From Setophaga petechia (Eukaryota > Chordata > Aves > Passeriformes > Parulidae): 64,000 nt of DNA. Location of the stretch: assembly GCA_024362935.1 (NCBI GenBank), contig JANCRA010000012.1, forward strand, positions 4,340,001 through 4,404,000, given 5' to 3'. This document shows, piece after piece, positions 1 through 12,922 of this stretch (its first letter is position 1; each line of letters begins with the position of its first letter). The translations under genes and the position numbers were made by a program. The notes below the pieces were generated by a model. The model was not told the origin of the DNA, searched no databases, and was given only the letters and a program-made list of their open reading frames with translations.

Positions 1-3000
1 TTTTTCAATTGCTTTTAATAAGAGAGAGATAAGGTCTTGAGAATGTAAACAGCGAGGAGTTGTGTTAATTGCTTTTATTCTTAAAAAGCCCCAGCAGGAG
101 CTCTTTTTTAATCCAAACTGCCTGAAGAAACATTTTAGTGTGTGTACAAGAGCAGAGTTTCTTCTCTTCTTTTACCATTTCTTAAAACATTGCATAAACT
201 ACTGGTTTATATTTCTACACTTAAAGCTGTATTATTTTAGAATAATTAAAATGAGACTGTTTCTCGGCAGTAAACCCTGCACAATCAATATTATCCTTTT
301 ATTTATTGCATACACTAAGAAGTACAAGAAAAAATTATGCTTAAAATAAAGGCATTTTAAAAAAGAAATCACTTCAGAGGGCATGAAACTGTGTTTGAAT
401 TTGTAGGTTATCACAGGGAAACTATTATAAAAAGTGTTATAATTAAAAAATTGTTTTCTTAAATCAATTACTGTGTAAAACACCCATTGTATTGGAAACT
501 GAGATTTGTATAACAACACCATGGAAAGCATTTGTTCTCCTGAACCCAAACTATAATACCATTTTGTTTTACTTTGAGGGAAGTGCAGAGTTGGGTGCAG
601 TTGGACTGCTGCTCCAAAATGTCTCTTGACAGTTCTTCCATACAGGACCTTGGTGCCTGCTGGTGAACTGTGGGAACTTTCTCTAGACAAGGAGGAAGGG
701 ATAAAAAAAGAAAATTTACTGAAAGATTTTTTTTTCTTTTGAAGCTGGGGCAAGAGCTGTGCACACAAGGACCCTGTGTGTGTGCCATTTTGCTGGGAAG
801 CTGCTCACCCATCATGTTGGCAGCCACGGCAGCACAGGCACCTCGAGGGGCTGTGGTGCTTCTGGGCTTCCAGCTTTTCTGAAATTCCCCTCATCATGCA
901 GAGGTGAACCACCCACCCCTGTGGGAAAAGTTACCTGACACCCACACAGGTGGGGATTGCAGCTTTCTACAAAATGTGAAAACTGGAGAGTGTAAATGTG
1001 ACCTGCTCACTGTTTGCAAACAGTGGAGCAGCTCGCTTTCAGGACCATGGCTGAGTCAGGATCTGGTGGCAGGATCCCATCAGACAGGGAGGATGGAAGC
1101 TGGTGCTGCTTTTGCTCTCAAGCAGCGTGGGAGCTGATCCTGGGCCATGAGCTCCTGGCACGCTGGAGACCCCCTGACAGCAGGGGCTGGCTCATGCCAA
1201 TGCATGAGTCTGTCCCAGGGGGCAGGTGCTCTTCAGTCTTGAGCAGTGACCACAGTTGGGCAGTCATGCAGCCCCTCTGCCCTCCTCTGTGTCAGAATTT
1301 TATCGACCTCCTGTCATTGGCACTGCTCCTCCTTCAAACAGTTCAGGCTCATTAGTGGGGCAGCTTGTTCTGTTTCTGCCTGGGCTGTGGCTGCTTTTTT
1401 GAGGAAGTTACAAACTATTGATGAGATAGGTCTCATGAAGATTTATTCCTTGTCAAAAATAGAGGGCATTAGTACACTTTCTAATTAAATTTCTTTTCTC
1501 CTCTCTGAAAGGCCTTTTGCCAACTTCCAGTATCATATTTAGTTAAGTAATCTGTGAGGATTTGTTATATTATTTACACTGGCATAAATTACTTTTGCAC
1601 AAATTTGGCTAATCATCTGTTGCTGAGATTTTCCACTGAGTTACAAGACATGGAGAATTGCATGCTGGCCTGGAGTGAGGGTCTCTGGCTTTCCAAAAGA
1701 GAACTTGTCACTACAATCACCCTGAAAGGACAAGGGTTGATTAATTTTCTCTGAGGCAATAGCTCATTACATGATGATGAACTCTAAAAGGTAGATGAAT
1801 ATAATTTGAGCTTTTATCTGGAGCTTTTGGGAACCTTAGTTAGTAGTCCCTCCTGCCTCTGAACCCTGACACCTGGCTCGTTTTCAAAGCACCTCATCCT
1901 GATCAATCCAAAACACTGCTTCAGTTTCTTCGACTGTGAAAAGCGACTAACAGCTGCATTGCCAGCCTCAAAATCTGAAATATGATGAACAGATTTCTGG
2001 AGAACTACTAGTTTGTTTTCAATGTTCAGGGCTTTTGTGGGGACTCTTGTAGGTTTGTTTTTGTTTTCTTTTTAAATTGCTGTGTAAATTTTTGATGTCA
2101 CTAAATATTACAGACATATTTTGTGCTTCTTGTTGTAGTTAGAATCTGCCTTGGAAATAGGAAATCAAGACTGGACATTTTCATATATTCAAAATATTTA
2201 CTAATAAGGACTGAAAAAAATTTCTAGCAATTATAGGAAGAAGATAGTTTGCAAAATTATCTGAGGACTAGCCTGCAAGAATCAAATTAATCCTTATTTA
2301 CAGTCAAAATTTCAAGGTGCCAATCACGATAGTTTTAGTTTGACTCCCAAAGAATCTAAATGGTACCATTTACATATAATATGGGTATATTTACTTTAGT
2401 GGTTTTAATATTTTAGGTATCCTAGAATCAAGTGAACAGCAAATATCTCCTAAGCATTCAGAGACTGCTGTGGCAGAAGACATTCAACTGGTTTCAATAA
2501 CAAGATTCTTTTGCCTTCAGCAGAGTTTTCAGATTGACTTTGGTTTGGGATCTGGCCCAAAATGAAGAGGACTCATCCCAAATTAATCTGCTCTTTCAGC
2601 TATTCTGTTTCTGAGATCTTCACTTCCCCAGTGAAAGTCAGGGCAGTAGGAGGTAAAACACTGTCATGATTAATATTCCCCACATCTGTCTGGAGCAGAA
2701 TGCCTAGTGCAGAAAGGCAGCTGACCAGAGGGCATTGTTAAAGAAGGTGATGCATTCCTATAGCTAAAAGCACAAGGACTCTAGTGAGCAAACTTTTCTT
2801 TTGTAAGTAGTAAGGTTCAGGTCTCTGTCCGGCAAATTCTTATCATCTCACCTTATTCAGAGATAGAGGGCAATTGGTTTGAAGTAGGGTTGTTTTCAGT
2901 CACAATGAGATGTTGCTTTGTTTCAACACTGAAAATAAAAAATTCAAAAGCAAAACATGAGTTTGCTTAGTCAAATCATTAAAATTTGTGGGTTGATTTT

Positions 3001-4479
3001 TGGGGTTTTTTTGTGTCTAGAAAATCTTTAGAATAGTAAGATCTTAGTATTAGGAGGTAATACTGTTAGTAGCTTCACAGTAATATTAGGAAAATGATCT
3101 GCAAAAATTATCTTCTATATTTATATGGCTTATTCAAGAAGCTGCATGGGACTAAGTATAAGTTTGAACATTTTATCTGTGATTCAATACCACAGGAAAC
3201 ATTCTGCAGCAACCCTGGAAATGCCAAGACTCCACAATGCAAATAAAGTATCACTGTTTGGTGAAGGCTGCCTCATGTACTTGGTGTGTTCATGTACATG
3301 ACAAGTATCTCCCTACCTGTGAACACCTCATGATGTGTTGAGAAACAAAGTCACCAAGTCACCTGTCAGATGTTTCCTTTGAACTTATTGCTTTCAGTGA
3401 ATTTTTTGATGAGAAACGAAATAATAATTCTCAGTTTTTCATTTAGTGAAGAAAATGTTAAGTATTTTAAGTAAACTATAAAATTCTCTAAACAGATACA
3501 AAAATCAAAAGTGAACTTTTTCAGTATTAACTTTTCTAATTTACTTTTTCCTATGTTCCTATTTCATAGGCTAACCAGTTTATTATCTAGATCAAAATGT
3601 CAGAGTTCCTAAAGAGTAGAGTTTCTAGTTCACATGAATGGCAGTTATTCTGCATTTAAAAATCTGTTATAAAGGGAAATCTGACCTATGATGTCTGGAG
3701 AATAGCTGAATTGTAGCTCACTTGCTGCTTCTTTTCTTCCTTGTCTAAGTGGGGAAAAGTTTATGTCTGCTACAAAGAATGAAGCACTTTTGTAGGAAAG
3801 AATATGTACTAAAAAGTAATGTTTTCCCAACTAAAGTCACTGCTGTTAAGGTCAGTGCATAAAATGCATTAATGAAATTTTGATTTGTTCTTCTGGAATC
3901 TCTGAACAGAAGCGGAACAGAGCTACTCTCTGGTGTAAGACAGTGCTCTGCACACAGAGGTTGGTGACAGCAGGCTGTTATGGGTTTCCTAAAGAATAAT
4001 GGCTTGTGTTACCACTAGAGCAAGGGAGGGTAGGACCAGTACTTACAGTGCTCCATCACTGACAAATCTTGTGCATTAAATGTCATCAGTGACAGCCCTC
4101 ACTCCTCCATACCCTCCTGCACCACCAGAAGGGAAAGACAAGGAAAGAGCTTTAGCCTCAATTCATTTAAGCCACGAAGGACAGGAGCTTGATTGCCTCC
4201 CTGAAATCTTTGGGTACAAAGTAAAATGCAACGTAAATTACAGGACTCAAGATACCAATAAACATCAGTTGTGACTATACTGAGCAAATGGTCTTTAATT
4301 AAATACATGGAAAACCAAAATGTGTATTTAAAAATGTTTCTCTGAGATCCTGTTTCTTCACATTCCAATTGTTTGAGAGGCTGCTGCTGGAGGAATCCTC
4401 CCCATGTTATATTCCCTGTAAAGAAAGAAAAAATAAAGCATCACTGAAATTCAGTAAATAGCTATTAAAACGTTGACCA

Positions 4480-4900
4480 AAGCTCTAAGAATATAACTTT
4501 TATTTCTTTAATGGTTAGGCATATATTAATGACTTCAGTCATGTTAAGAGTCATTTGGAAATGTAAAGCACCAGCAATAATTTCAGGAAGTACTTCTAGT
4601 TGTAATTGTATATCCTCTCTATAATGATGCTGTTAACCTGAGATTTGAGCCCCTAAGCTTACCAGAGCTATTTATATGTTTACTTACCCCAAGGTACTAG
4701 CGGTGAAAATCCTTGAAAAAGCACCATCATTAGCACCCAATTAAAGAGAAAAGTTGTGCTAATAAAGCCAGGAGTTGCTTTTTAATGCTATGAAAAAGAA
4801 AAAATATTTAATGACTGTATTTCTGGAAACCTTTTGATGTTCATGATAATTAGTTCAGCCTGGCTACTAAATTAAGGGCAGTTAAAGTATTAAACAGACA
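4480..4900. promoter_or_regulatory. Possible conserved non-coding element (TAAT-rich)
   Basis: This unique stretch is dense in TAAT, ATTA and TTAAT cores, for example around 4520-4535, 4728-4762 and 4850-4880. It has no simple repeat and no transposon signature. TAAT cores are typical homeodomain binding sites and cluster in developmental enhancers of gene deserts. That it is an enhancer is inference from composition only. AT-rich DNA gives many such cores by chance. Confidence 0.2.
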
Positions 4901-6038
4901 TTTGAAGGTTGCTATATTCAGAGAAGACCTTTTGCAATCATTTCGCAGTGAATGGCATCCTAACCAATATACAGATTTAGTCAAAGAATGTCAGCAGTGG
5001 AAAACCAACTCAGGGATTCTGTTTGGGTTTTGTGTAAATCTTAGACGAGGAAAATAAGTGCAAATATTTAAAAAGGAAGATACAGAAAGTTACAGTTCCT
5101 GCATCTGCAGAAAGTTACATTCTACATTCAAAATCATTTGATATTATCAATGCATTCCACTGAAGAATCCACAGTAGATCAGTCTTGAATATATTCAATA
5201 ACAATTTATGACTTATTTCAACCACAATACATTTCTGAACCATTCTAGTACTGCGCAAAGACCTCTCTCAGCTAAGTGACTTCAAGTGTCTGGTGCTAGT
5301 TTCAGAGGGCTAACAAATACACATTTTTGAATAGTCTAGATAAGCTTTTGATCTTCTCTCAGAGCAGTTCAAAGGGACAAAATACCTCATTTTCCAGGTA
5401 CCTAAAAGTTTGCTGTGGCAGAGGTGATCTGATGGAGTACAAAGAAACTGTGGTGAGGGGGTATGGTTCTTTACAGTCCCTGGATGGTCTAACAATCCAG
5501 AGGATGGTCTGGTACAAAATGGTGTAAATTAGGGCTAAAATTTCCTTGCATTGTATTAACATTTTCATGTCCCTGTGCCAGCATTGCTCAAGGAGACTTG
5601 TAGAGATCTAAAACCATCCTGGTCCTGACTTCTTCAGTGAAGGCCAGGGGTTACTTTGGTCATCTCTTCACCTTTTTCACCTAATTCACCTTTTACCTGA
5701 TACACCTATACACAACAGATGTGAGTATAAATAATCAGGGATTATTTTTAGTATATAAAAATATGATAAAAATTGAGGATTTTCTTCTGGTTCATTAGGA
5801 GACCATTGCTTTCCCTTATCTGTGTAAATTACCAACACTGTCAGCAACTATTTCGTATTTTGCCTTTCCTCTCCCTTTTCTCTTATTTAAATGTATTTCC
5901 ATTTTTGTTTTTTTTTTTCTTGTAACTTTTTTTGTCTTTGACTTATTATGTTAATTCTTAATGGGAACATCTGAAGCAAGCATTTACTGAGCTCAGAGCT
6001 GCTGAAGAATGCATTGATATGCATGAACTTGCTAAAGA

Positions 6039-6099
6039 TACATCTTAACCCCTACAGACCAGATCCTTCAGGTACATCTTAACCCCTACAGACCAGATC
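6039..6099. repeat. 34-bp tandem duplication
   Basis: A 27-base core starting TACATCTTAACCCC occurs at 6039-6065 and again, identical, at 6073-6099. The period is 34 bases, with CTTCAGG-type spacer sequence between the cores. Identity of the two cores suggests a fairly recent local duplication. Confidence 0.9.
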
Positions 6100-6418
6100 T
6101 ACACAGTATACTCTTAAAAACATATATATCTGTCCCTACAGTATAAAACGGTGCAAATGCCATCACTACTGCAAGCCATTTGGCTATTACAGTAAGGAAA
6201 GATGCAAGAGTTGTGATTGTACATTTGTTAGAATATGCCAGGGTGCATTTTTGGTCTAAGACACTGCACTGAGCTAAAACATGATGCTGATCTTGTGGCG
6301 AACTAAAAAGATCAAAGGGATCAAAGTGTAAAATATGCAACATTTCATGTAATAAGTATATCTCTCTGGTCATGGACAAAGTGACAAAAACATCCAGAGA
6401 TGTTTAAACAAAAGTGAA

Positions 6419-6788
6419 GAAAGTTCTGCCCAGCTGATCGTGCATAGCCGTGAGCCAAGGCAGCTGCTCATGCTCTGAGGGCCCGGCCCACAGCGAGCAC
6501 AAGGCCTGGCTGCAGCTGCTCTGTCACACGCCCAACCCAGGACCTGCGGTGTTGTCATCTTATTGCAAAAGTTCCCACACCTTCTTGGTGATTTCTCATG
6601 GGCATCTCCTCACAGCACTGACTCCTTCTTCTTCATAGCACAGCCAACAAACTCCAACTCTTTTGTAGCACTTTTCTTACTGGACACAGCTGTGGCCTAT
6701 TAAGGGCAGGCATGTTCCTAATCTTTGGTGATTAGTAGAGCTGCAAGTCCTCAGGGGTGACACTACCTTCTGCACTTTTTTCTTACAT
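6419..6788. repeat. GC-richer block, probable unassigned interspersed repeat
   Basis: GC content rises sharply from about 6425, with several CpGs (around 6440-6490), against an AT-rich background, and the block runs directly into the LTR to its right. The left edge is abrupt. It has the look of retroelement DNA, possibly the outer part of a composite LTR insertion, but I cannot name a family or orientation. No coding frame is convincing. Confidence 0.4.
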
Positions 6789-7458
6789 TCTATCCCTTCA
6801 CACTGGGGCAGCCCATTGAGCCTGTCTTGAGGTGTCCTTGTGCTCAGATCTGTGGGCCAGCAAGTGGCCATCCTGCCCTCTGCTCTGTGAGGGGCCTGCC
6901 TGTCCCAGCCTGCCCACCACCAGGCACGGCCTCATGGTGAAAATGTGCTTAAGGGAGGGCACAGAAAGGCCATAAAGGCCAAGGAAGAGGGAAAAAGGTG
7001 TAAGAAACTGCTCTGCAGACAGCAAGGTCAGACAAGATGCTGTAGAATGATGTACTGCAGGCGCTCGATCACATACTTCCCTGGAGAGACGCTGCTGGAG
7101 GTGGTTTATCCTGCAGGACTGCAGCCCATGGAATAACCCACTCCGGAGCAAGGATCATCAGAGAGGAGCTGTTCTGTACTGATCAGTCCCCGTTCTGCAT
7201 CCCCTAGTGCTGCTCTAGGGCTGAGGTGCTGTTTTAATCATTGTTTCTCATTTGCAAATCTATTTAAATTGTCAATAAATTAAATTAGTTTTCTCCGAGG
7301 TAGGTCTATTTTCCCCATGAGAGTCACTGGAAGTGACCTCCCTGTATTCATCTCCCATGAGCATTCTCATGTTATTCCTCCTCATCCTGTTGAGGAGGGG
7401 CAGTGAGAGAACAGCTGGGTGGGCACAAGCAGCAGATGGACAAGGTCAGCCCACCGCA
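6789..7458 (+). mobile_element. Solo LTR, avian endogenous retrovirus type (diverged)
   Basis: The right two thirds match a widespread bird LTR as I remember it. Markers in order are AGGTGTAAGAAACTGCTC near 6995, CTGCAGGACTGCAGCCCATG near 7111, a poly(A) signal AATAAA at 7274-7279 followed by TTAAATTAG and TTTTC, then GTTGAGGAGGGGCAGTGAGAG near 7390 and a terminal CCACCGCA at 7451-7458, which fits the CA end of an LTR. The left boundary is uncertain because it merges with another GC-rich block. No gag, pol or env frame lies beside it and I see no target-site duplication. The copy at 35187-35859 appears to belong to the same broad family. Confidence 0.75.
7274..7279 (+). promoter_or_regulatory. 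LTR polyadenylation signal AATAAA
   Basis: AATAAA inside the LTR, at the expected place between the R-like part and the 3' end, with T-rich and GT-rich sequence following. Whether it is used is unknown. Confidence 0.5.
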
Positions 7459-9107
7459 AAAACACGGCAGGGGCTGCCAAGTGCTGCAGGTGCAGGAGTG
7501 GTGGATTCACACACACACACTCCTCCCAGGGCTGCCTGCTGTCGGCTGCACATAGGAATGGCTCTGTGTTTGTGCTTCTGTGTGAATGAGGAGACAGCTG
7601 TTATGTAAGGCAGTGCTGAATTAGGGATCTTCTACTGGGCTGTGGGGCAGTACTGTGTTGACAAACATACTATGCTTGGATGGGCACTACATGATAGTCT
7701 TCACTGTGGTGGAGCACAAGCCTGGGAAGTAGTCTTGTGCTTGATGTGCTAGATTAGCTTCCTGACATAGAAGAATGTTGCAAATTATACTGCCTTTTTT
7801 GGATGGGGCTGATGAGTCCTGAGGCTGCAGCACAGAAGTTTTCATAATATCCAGAAATGGATCAATCTTCTGGATCAAAATTTTACAAATAAATCTCAAG
7901 GACAGAATCAGACTGACTGAATATTAAGTGGAGACGAAAATATGAGACTTAGATTTCTGCTTTATGATAACATAAACAGCAGTACACTACTGTACATCAG
8001 AGTAATCAATTCTGCACAGTTTTGAAGAGAAGGGGTCCCTACACATTTCTGCAGTGTTTGCTACAGTCCTGCATACACAACTTGGAGGTGATTTCATCTA
8101 CACTGTCTAAACAGTTGGTTTTGCAGTCAAAAATTCCTGCTTACATTAATGTGATATGCTGCTTGTCTGTGGATAACCCTTCATAGGCAGCTAAAGCTTT
8201 TTAGGTATTTATCAGGATAACTTACTGCATTTTCTTCAGACACAGATCTTTTAAGACATTTTCCAATCCTTGGCATCTCAGTGATATTTTTCCAGATGGA
8301 ATTCAATGAAGTTCTGGTATGTTCCTCATCACACTGACATCCTGATTTAGGGACATATTCCTCAGGGTCCCTAGAAATTAATAGTATAAATAAATAAATA
8401 AACTTAACATATAACTAAATATTAATAAAATATTGCAAAATTGCATCCATGCTATCGATATGGGTTCAGCTTTTCTTCTGTTCAGGTTACAAAAGCCATC
8501 AGCCATACTGCTAAAGAGGAGTATGTCCCTTGTCATCTAAAGAGCCCAACAGCATTGAGAGTGCAGAGACATTTGGCTTAGGTAAGATTTAGGTGACAGT
8601 GAGGAAAAGGGGATCCTGGAACCCAGAAGGAGAGAAGTGCAGTTGCATTATTCTGTAGCTGAGTCATGCAAGGAGAGATGGGTATCAATTATTCAGATGA
8701 AGCACTGACCAGAAGTTGTTTTACTGCTTCCAAACCTGGGCTGTTTTATTTGCATGTCCCCTCACTGCAATATGGCAGTCACTGCAGAACCAAAGAGCTT
8801 CCTGTTGGGCTCTGATATGCTGTGGAGTTCTGCATATTTCTAAGTAGTCAAGAACTTTCTAAGTAGTCAAGGTCACGTGTCTGCAGTCCAGAACTGAAAG
8901 AAATGCAGTTGCATATGTGCATTAATAAAGAATGCAGTCTTTTTTCTAAATTGTAGCTGATTATTAGGCTACATTTGAGATCTTCACCTCTTTTGTTCAA
9001 TTATGCTGAAAATATTAATATTAATTACCAAACATTTGTATTAAATCTGTGACTTATCTGAATATGCTTTTATTTGGTCTTTCTTTTCTCTTTTTCTTTT
9101 CTTTTTT
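7459..9107. other. Intergenic DNA, no gene recognised
   Basis: No exon or transposon recognised. It holds an (AC)6-like run near 7508-7520, a short AATA-type run at 8387-8402 and a 19-bp tandem pair, core TTTCTAAGTAGTCAAG, at 8837-8872. The right end, 9078-9107, is a pyrimidine-rich run just upstream of the SINE. Confidence 0.7.
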
Positions 9108-9242
9108 GTTATGAAATGGTTGACATGGTGGTAATAACACCAAGGGTTGTGGGTTTGATATTCATATGGGCCATTCACCTAAGAGTTGAACTTGATCCTT
9201 GTGAGTCCCTTCCAACTCAGAATATTCTGTGATTGTGTGATT
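9108..9242 (+). mobile_element. tRNA-Ile-derived SINE with CR1-like tail (TguSINE1-like)
   Basis: The left half (about 9108-9174) aligns with the anticodon and T arms of a tRNA-Ile: it reads TGGTGGTAATAACACCAAGG, with TAATAAC matching the tRNA-Ile(AAU) anticodon region, then a degraded B box GGGTTTGATATTC and ATGGGCCA, the acceptor end. The right half (9175-9242) is a CR1-type tail, GTCCCTTCCAACTCAGAATA, ending in a short TCTGTGAT-style repeat. A tRNA-Ile head on a CR1 tail is the design of the SINE described in zebra finch and other songbirds; such SINEs move using CR1 reverse transcriptase. The 5' end (A box) is damaged, so transcription by Pol III is unlikely. Confidence 0.85.
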
Positions 9243-9279
9243 TTAACAAATCCACAGCACATTGCTAATGTCTATTGGA

Positions 9280-9670
9280 ATTGAAAAATAGAAAGAAGAA
9301 AAATGTAGCATAAGCATGGGTGAATGTATTTCAGTAAAAAAAAAGTGAAAAATAAATCCTTAAAGTGCATGTTCAGAACACAAGATTGTGTAGAAAATTT
9401 AGGCAGGAGATTGCAGAAACTGAATAAATCACCATATAGAAAAGAAATGAAGAATGTAGGAAGGTCTTTAAACTAGAATTGCAAAGGCAAAAAAGAAAAT
9501 AGAGATGATATAAAAATGGTGAAAATAACTAGAGAGGACAAAAGATAGAAATGGAAGAAGAGATAAAAAATGCATAAGTACATTTAGCAAAATGAAGGAG
9601 GAAGAGGTGAGGTGAGGAAGAACATGGACAATGGCAATAGGAAGAAAATTGGTGAGGAATTAGTTGGTTT
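9280..9670 (+). repeat. Purine-rich tract (A/G strand asymmetry)
   Basis: The plus strand is strongly purine-biased over almost 400 bases, with few runs of pyrimidines longer than three and many AGAAA, GGAAG and GAGG blocks. It lies just downstream of the SINE. There is no strict repeat unit, so this is a compositional feature, not a microsatellite. Confidence 0.6.
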
Positions 9671-12526
9671 TATTTGATGATAAGTCTGTTTATTAATTTC
9701 TGACTCCTTTTGGTAGATTGTTATGTGTTGGGATGTATTGAAATAGCTGAGCTGACTGAATATTCAGCAGAGTCATACATTGGGATTGTTTCATCCTGAT
9801 AGCTGATAGAAGCTGCATTTGTGTAGCAAACAAGGCGTTCAGCTAATCACAAGTTATATCACAAGTATTTAATTCAGTTAAGAGCATGAGATGCATTGGA
9901 TTGTTTTCCTGGTCTTTGTCCTGTGTTTCATGAACTTTTTGTGCACAAGAATTCCCCTCATGAATTCCAGTCATTAAGGCATTAAGAACTATTTTAGGCT
10001 TAGTCAAAATCTCCCTCTTATGTCAAGGAGACTTGTATTCACTAATAATTCACTAATAATGTAAAAGCATTTACACTTTTGATAACTTCTTTCAAAAATA
10101 ACAATATTGGAAACCCTTTTATGTTTACTATATTTTCAATAAAGAAAAAGATGTTAGAAAGTAGAAACAGCAGAAAATGAGGCCTTTCCTATTTCACCCA
10201 TCTTGAATGGTGGATCTAGGCATGGCAGTGACTGTCATAGGACAGCTCCTTGGTTTGCTGTGCCAGGCAGAATGTAGCTTCAGATGAGGATGTAAGAGGA
10301 AAGTTTATGAAACAGCCTCAAAAAAACTCAGCTCACTTTTAAATATCTGCTTCTGAGTTCTGAAGCAGCATCTGAATATAAAGGTAAAGAATCATCTTCC
10401 TTTCCCCCTGTCTGACATGAGTAAATTGCCAAGCATAATTTATAAGAATAAAATAAATGAGATTTTTAATATACGTGAATAATTCTGAGCAAGCCTGCAA
10501 AAATCCAGATGCCCTTATTGCTCTAAGTAAGTTTTGAAAGCCAAAGTAGGCTACCTGTCTCCTCATTAAACAGTTATTTTCCTGATCCTTTGGAAAGAGC
10601 TATCACTTCATGAGAATTCACTCTAGCATAGTCAGAAAGGAATGACTCTCATCACCATTTTGTAAGAGCAAGGTCCTGAAATTACACTACCTGAATGGAC
10701 TGAGCAGAGGGATGATGTGAAATGCACACACATGAATGCCTTCCCCCGATCCCAAAGAAATCTGTCATGTGGATGTTTCATGTTGTAGGTCTGCCCTCAA
10801 TACAGGAGTTGATACTTCTGGCTGTTCAGAAACAGTCTCTGTAATGACCTTTTGTTATTTTCATGTTTCTTGCATTGAATTTGTTCACTCTGGAGGCTTA
10901 AGAGCCTTCAGATCTTATATTTGCATTGTATAGATGCTCTGTACATCCTTTTTCAACACTTTAACATCTGCAGACCTTCTCTTTTAAGGATAGTCTGACT
11001 TATTTTGTCATTAATGATTCCGCTTCTCATGCTCAGAGAAATATATTTTTGAACTGTAAGCCTATTGCACAAATACAATATAAAGAATCTACATGGGACA
11101 AAAATAATAACTGAATAAGAAAAACCCAAGTTAAAGCTTTTAAACCCTCAAACCAAAAATGTTGTTCTTAGAAAAACAGAACTGGCTATCTGCTTACCTC
11201 TTTATTTAGAGAAACAAAAGCTTTGGATTCTTCTATAGTTAGGTGTAGTTAAGTGTAGTTTATTATTTCACCTTCTTTCTACCTGTGGAAATTCCTGAGA
11301 ATCCACCATACAAATGTCCTCATGGGCAAGGTTTAGTAATTTTGAGGAATGTCTAAGCAGACAATAGGAATGAATCCTGACACTTGTTTGCTTTTTGAGG
11401 CACTCTAAGCTCTAGCAGAGCAAACTAATTTGACTTTCCTAGAGGACTGAGATCCAAGGTATCCTTAAATGGGATTTGATATCTTACTGGTTCTCAGATT
11501 TCTCTACTGTCCTAATGGACTGTTTACAGTGAATAAAAAACGTCCCTGAATAATAGAGGGATGAAAAATTATCAGTCCCCATGATCATATGGTTTGTATT
11601 GTACATTTTGAAAGAAATATACACCTTTTAAATTGGTATGTTAGTTTTGCTACATAATTTTTTTTTTGTTTTCATTTAATGAGTGGACCATAGAGACATA
11701 GTTGGGGAGATAAGGAATGCAGCAGGGAGGAGGAGCTCTCCCTGCACACAAGGGAGAGAGTGTGTTGCAGTAAAGGTGCCTAGTCTATGAAGGTTTGGAC
11801 AGATTTGCTGGAGCAGGCAGCAGGGCTCAGATAGCACTAATGAGATTGTTTATTAGTACCGGATGAACAATTCTGCAACTCAACTCACTTGACAAACACC
11901 AAGCAAAAAGCACCACAGGGGAGCGTCCCACTGCCTTAAGCAACTCCATGATCTGTGGAACAAAATAATCACTGAAGAAAAACAATCTATTTTCCATCTA
12001 TTGAGTTTTCTCTAACATATGAAAGTGTTTCTATCAGAATTTAAAATCTAGGCTAAGCCTGCATGAGATCAGGAGCTTTGTTTAAAAATCAGAAGTCTGT
12101 TGTTAAAACAGCAGCACAAGTATGAAATGTTGTGGCTGACTTAATAAGCTGTATATGCTGTACTGCAGCTATTTAATTTCTGCGTTTTTAAAGTTCTTTG
12201 TTTTTTGATTCTTAAATTCAAAAGTGTTACCTTAGCTACTGCATAGCATCAGATTTTCTTTCTACTGAAAACTGTTCTATTTTCCACAACTGTCTCATTT
12301 TCCTGCATGCCACAGTGTTTGAATCTATTTGAAATGGATGCTTGTCAGGTAACTTCATGAGAGCCTTTTCTTTTTTTTCCTTTTTGAATACATTTCCTCA
12401 GGGTCTGCCTGAAGTAAGCTTTGTCTGTAGCAAATACGCTTTTTGCTACCTGTGTACACACACATTTCTATTCACATGTAAAATGTGTATGCATAAATAT
12501 GTTCACATACACATCATCTTTCTTTT

Positions 12527-12583
12527 TCCATCCTTCCATCCATTTATCCATCCACACATCCATCCATCTATTCACTCATCCAG
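12527..12583 (+). repeat. Imperfect (CCAT)n microsatellite
   Basis: CCATCC, CCATTT and ATCCATCC units follow each other with several point changes, ending near CTCATCCAG. The degraded state suggests an old array. Confidence 0.85.
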
Positions 12584-12847
12584 TTTAATTTCTTACAGTA
12601 TAGGATAAACAAAATTGCAGAGTTTTCATCTTTAACTTTTTTTGTTGGTGATCCAAGATCATCAGAAAAGTAAATGTGAAAGGCTGTTTCTGCTTCTTTA
12701 TAAGTTAAATCTAGGAAAAGTTAATAAACTGAAAGGAATTGGTCACACTATGTCATTTATATTTTGAATTAGTGCCAAGAATGTTTGATTCAATTGGTTG
12801 CTAAAGTGATTCTATGATTTCTCAGGTCATTTGTACTCAAAACTAGG

Positions 12848-12922
12848 TTATAATTGAAAGTATACCATGGTTTTATAATGGAAGGTATACCACAGTGTTA
12901 TAATGGAAGGTATACCATTTTG
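12848..12922. repeat. 25-bp tandem repeat, three copies
   Basis: Three units with an exact 25-base period start at 12848, 12873 and 12898. Each begins TTATAAT, continues GGAAGGTATACC (GAAAGTATACC in the first) and ends in a variable four to six bases. Copies two and three are more alike than either is to copy one. Confidence 0.9.

Larger units (their letters stand above)
1..6418. other. AT-rich intergenic DNA, no gene recognised
   Basis: I see no exon, RNA gene or young transposon in this stretch. Open frames on both strands are short, start at chance ATGs and resemble no family I know. A GC-richer island lies at about 1000-1360 and could be a decayed repeat, but I cannot assign it. A TAAT-rich part at about 4480-4900 is listed separately as a possible conserved element. 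A 34-bp tandem duplication lies near the right end. Confidence 0.7.

Noticed and set aside
232..768. Minus-strand frame of 178 codons, one of the longest in the window
   Set aside because: Composition follows AT-rich DNA (Phe, Leu, Lys and Ser runs), there is no domain, and neighbouring frames overlap it. Taken as chance.
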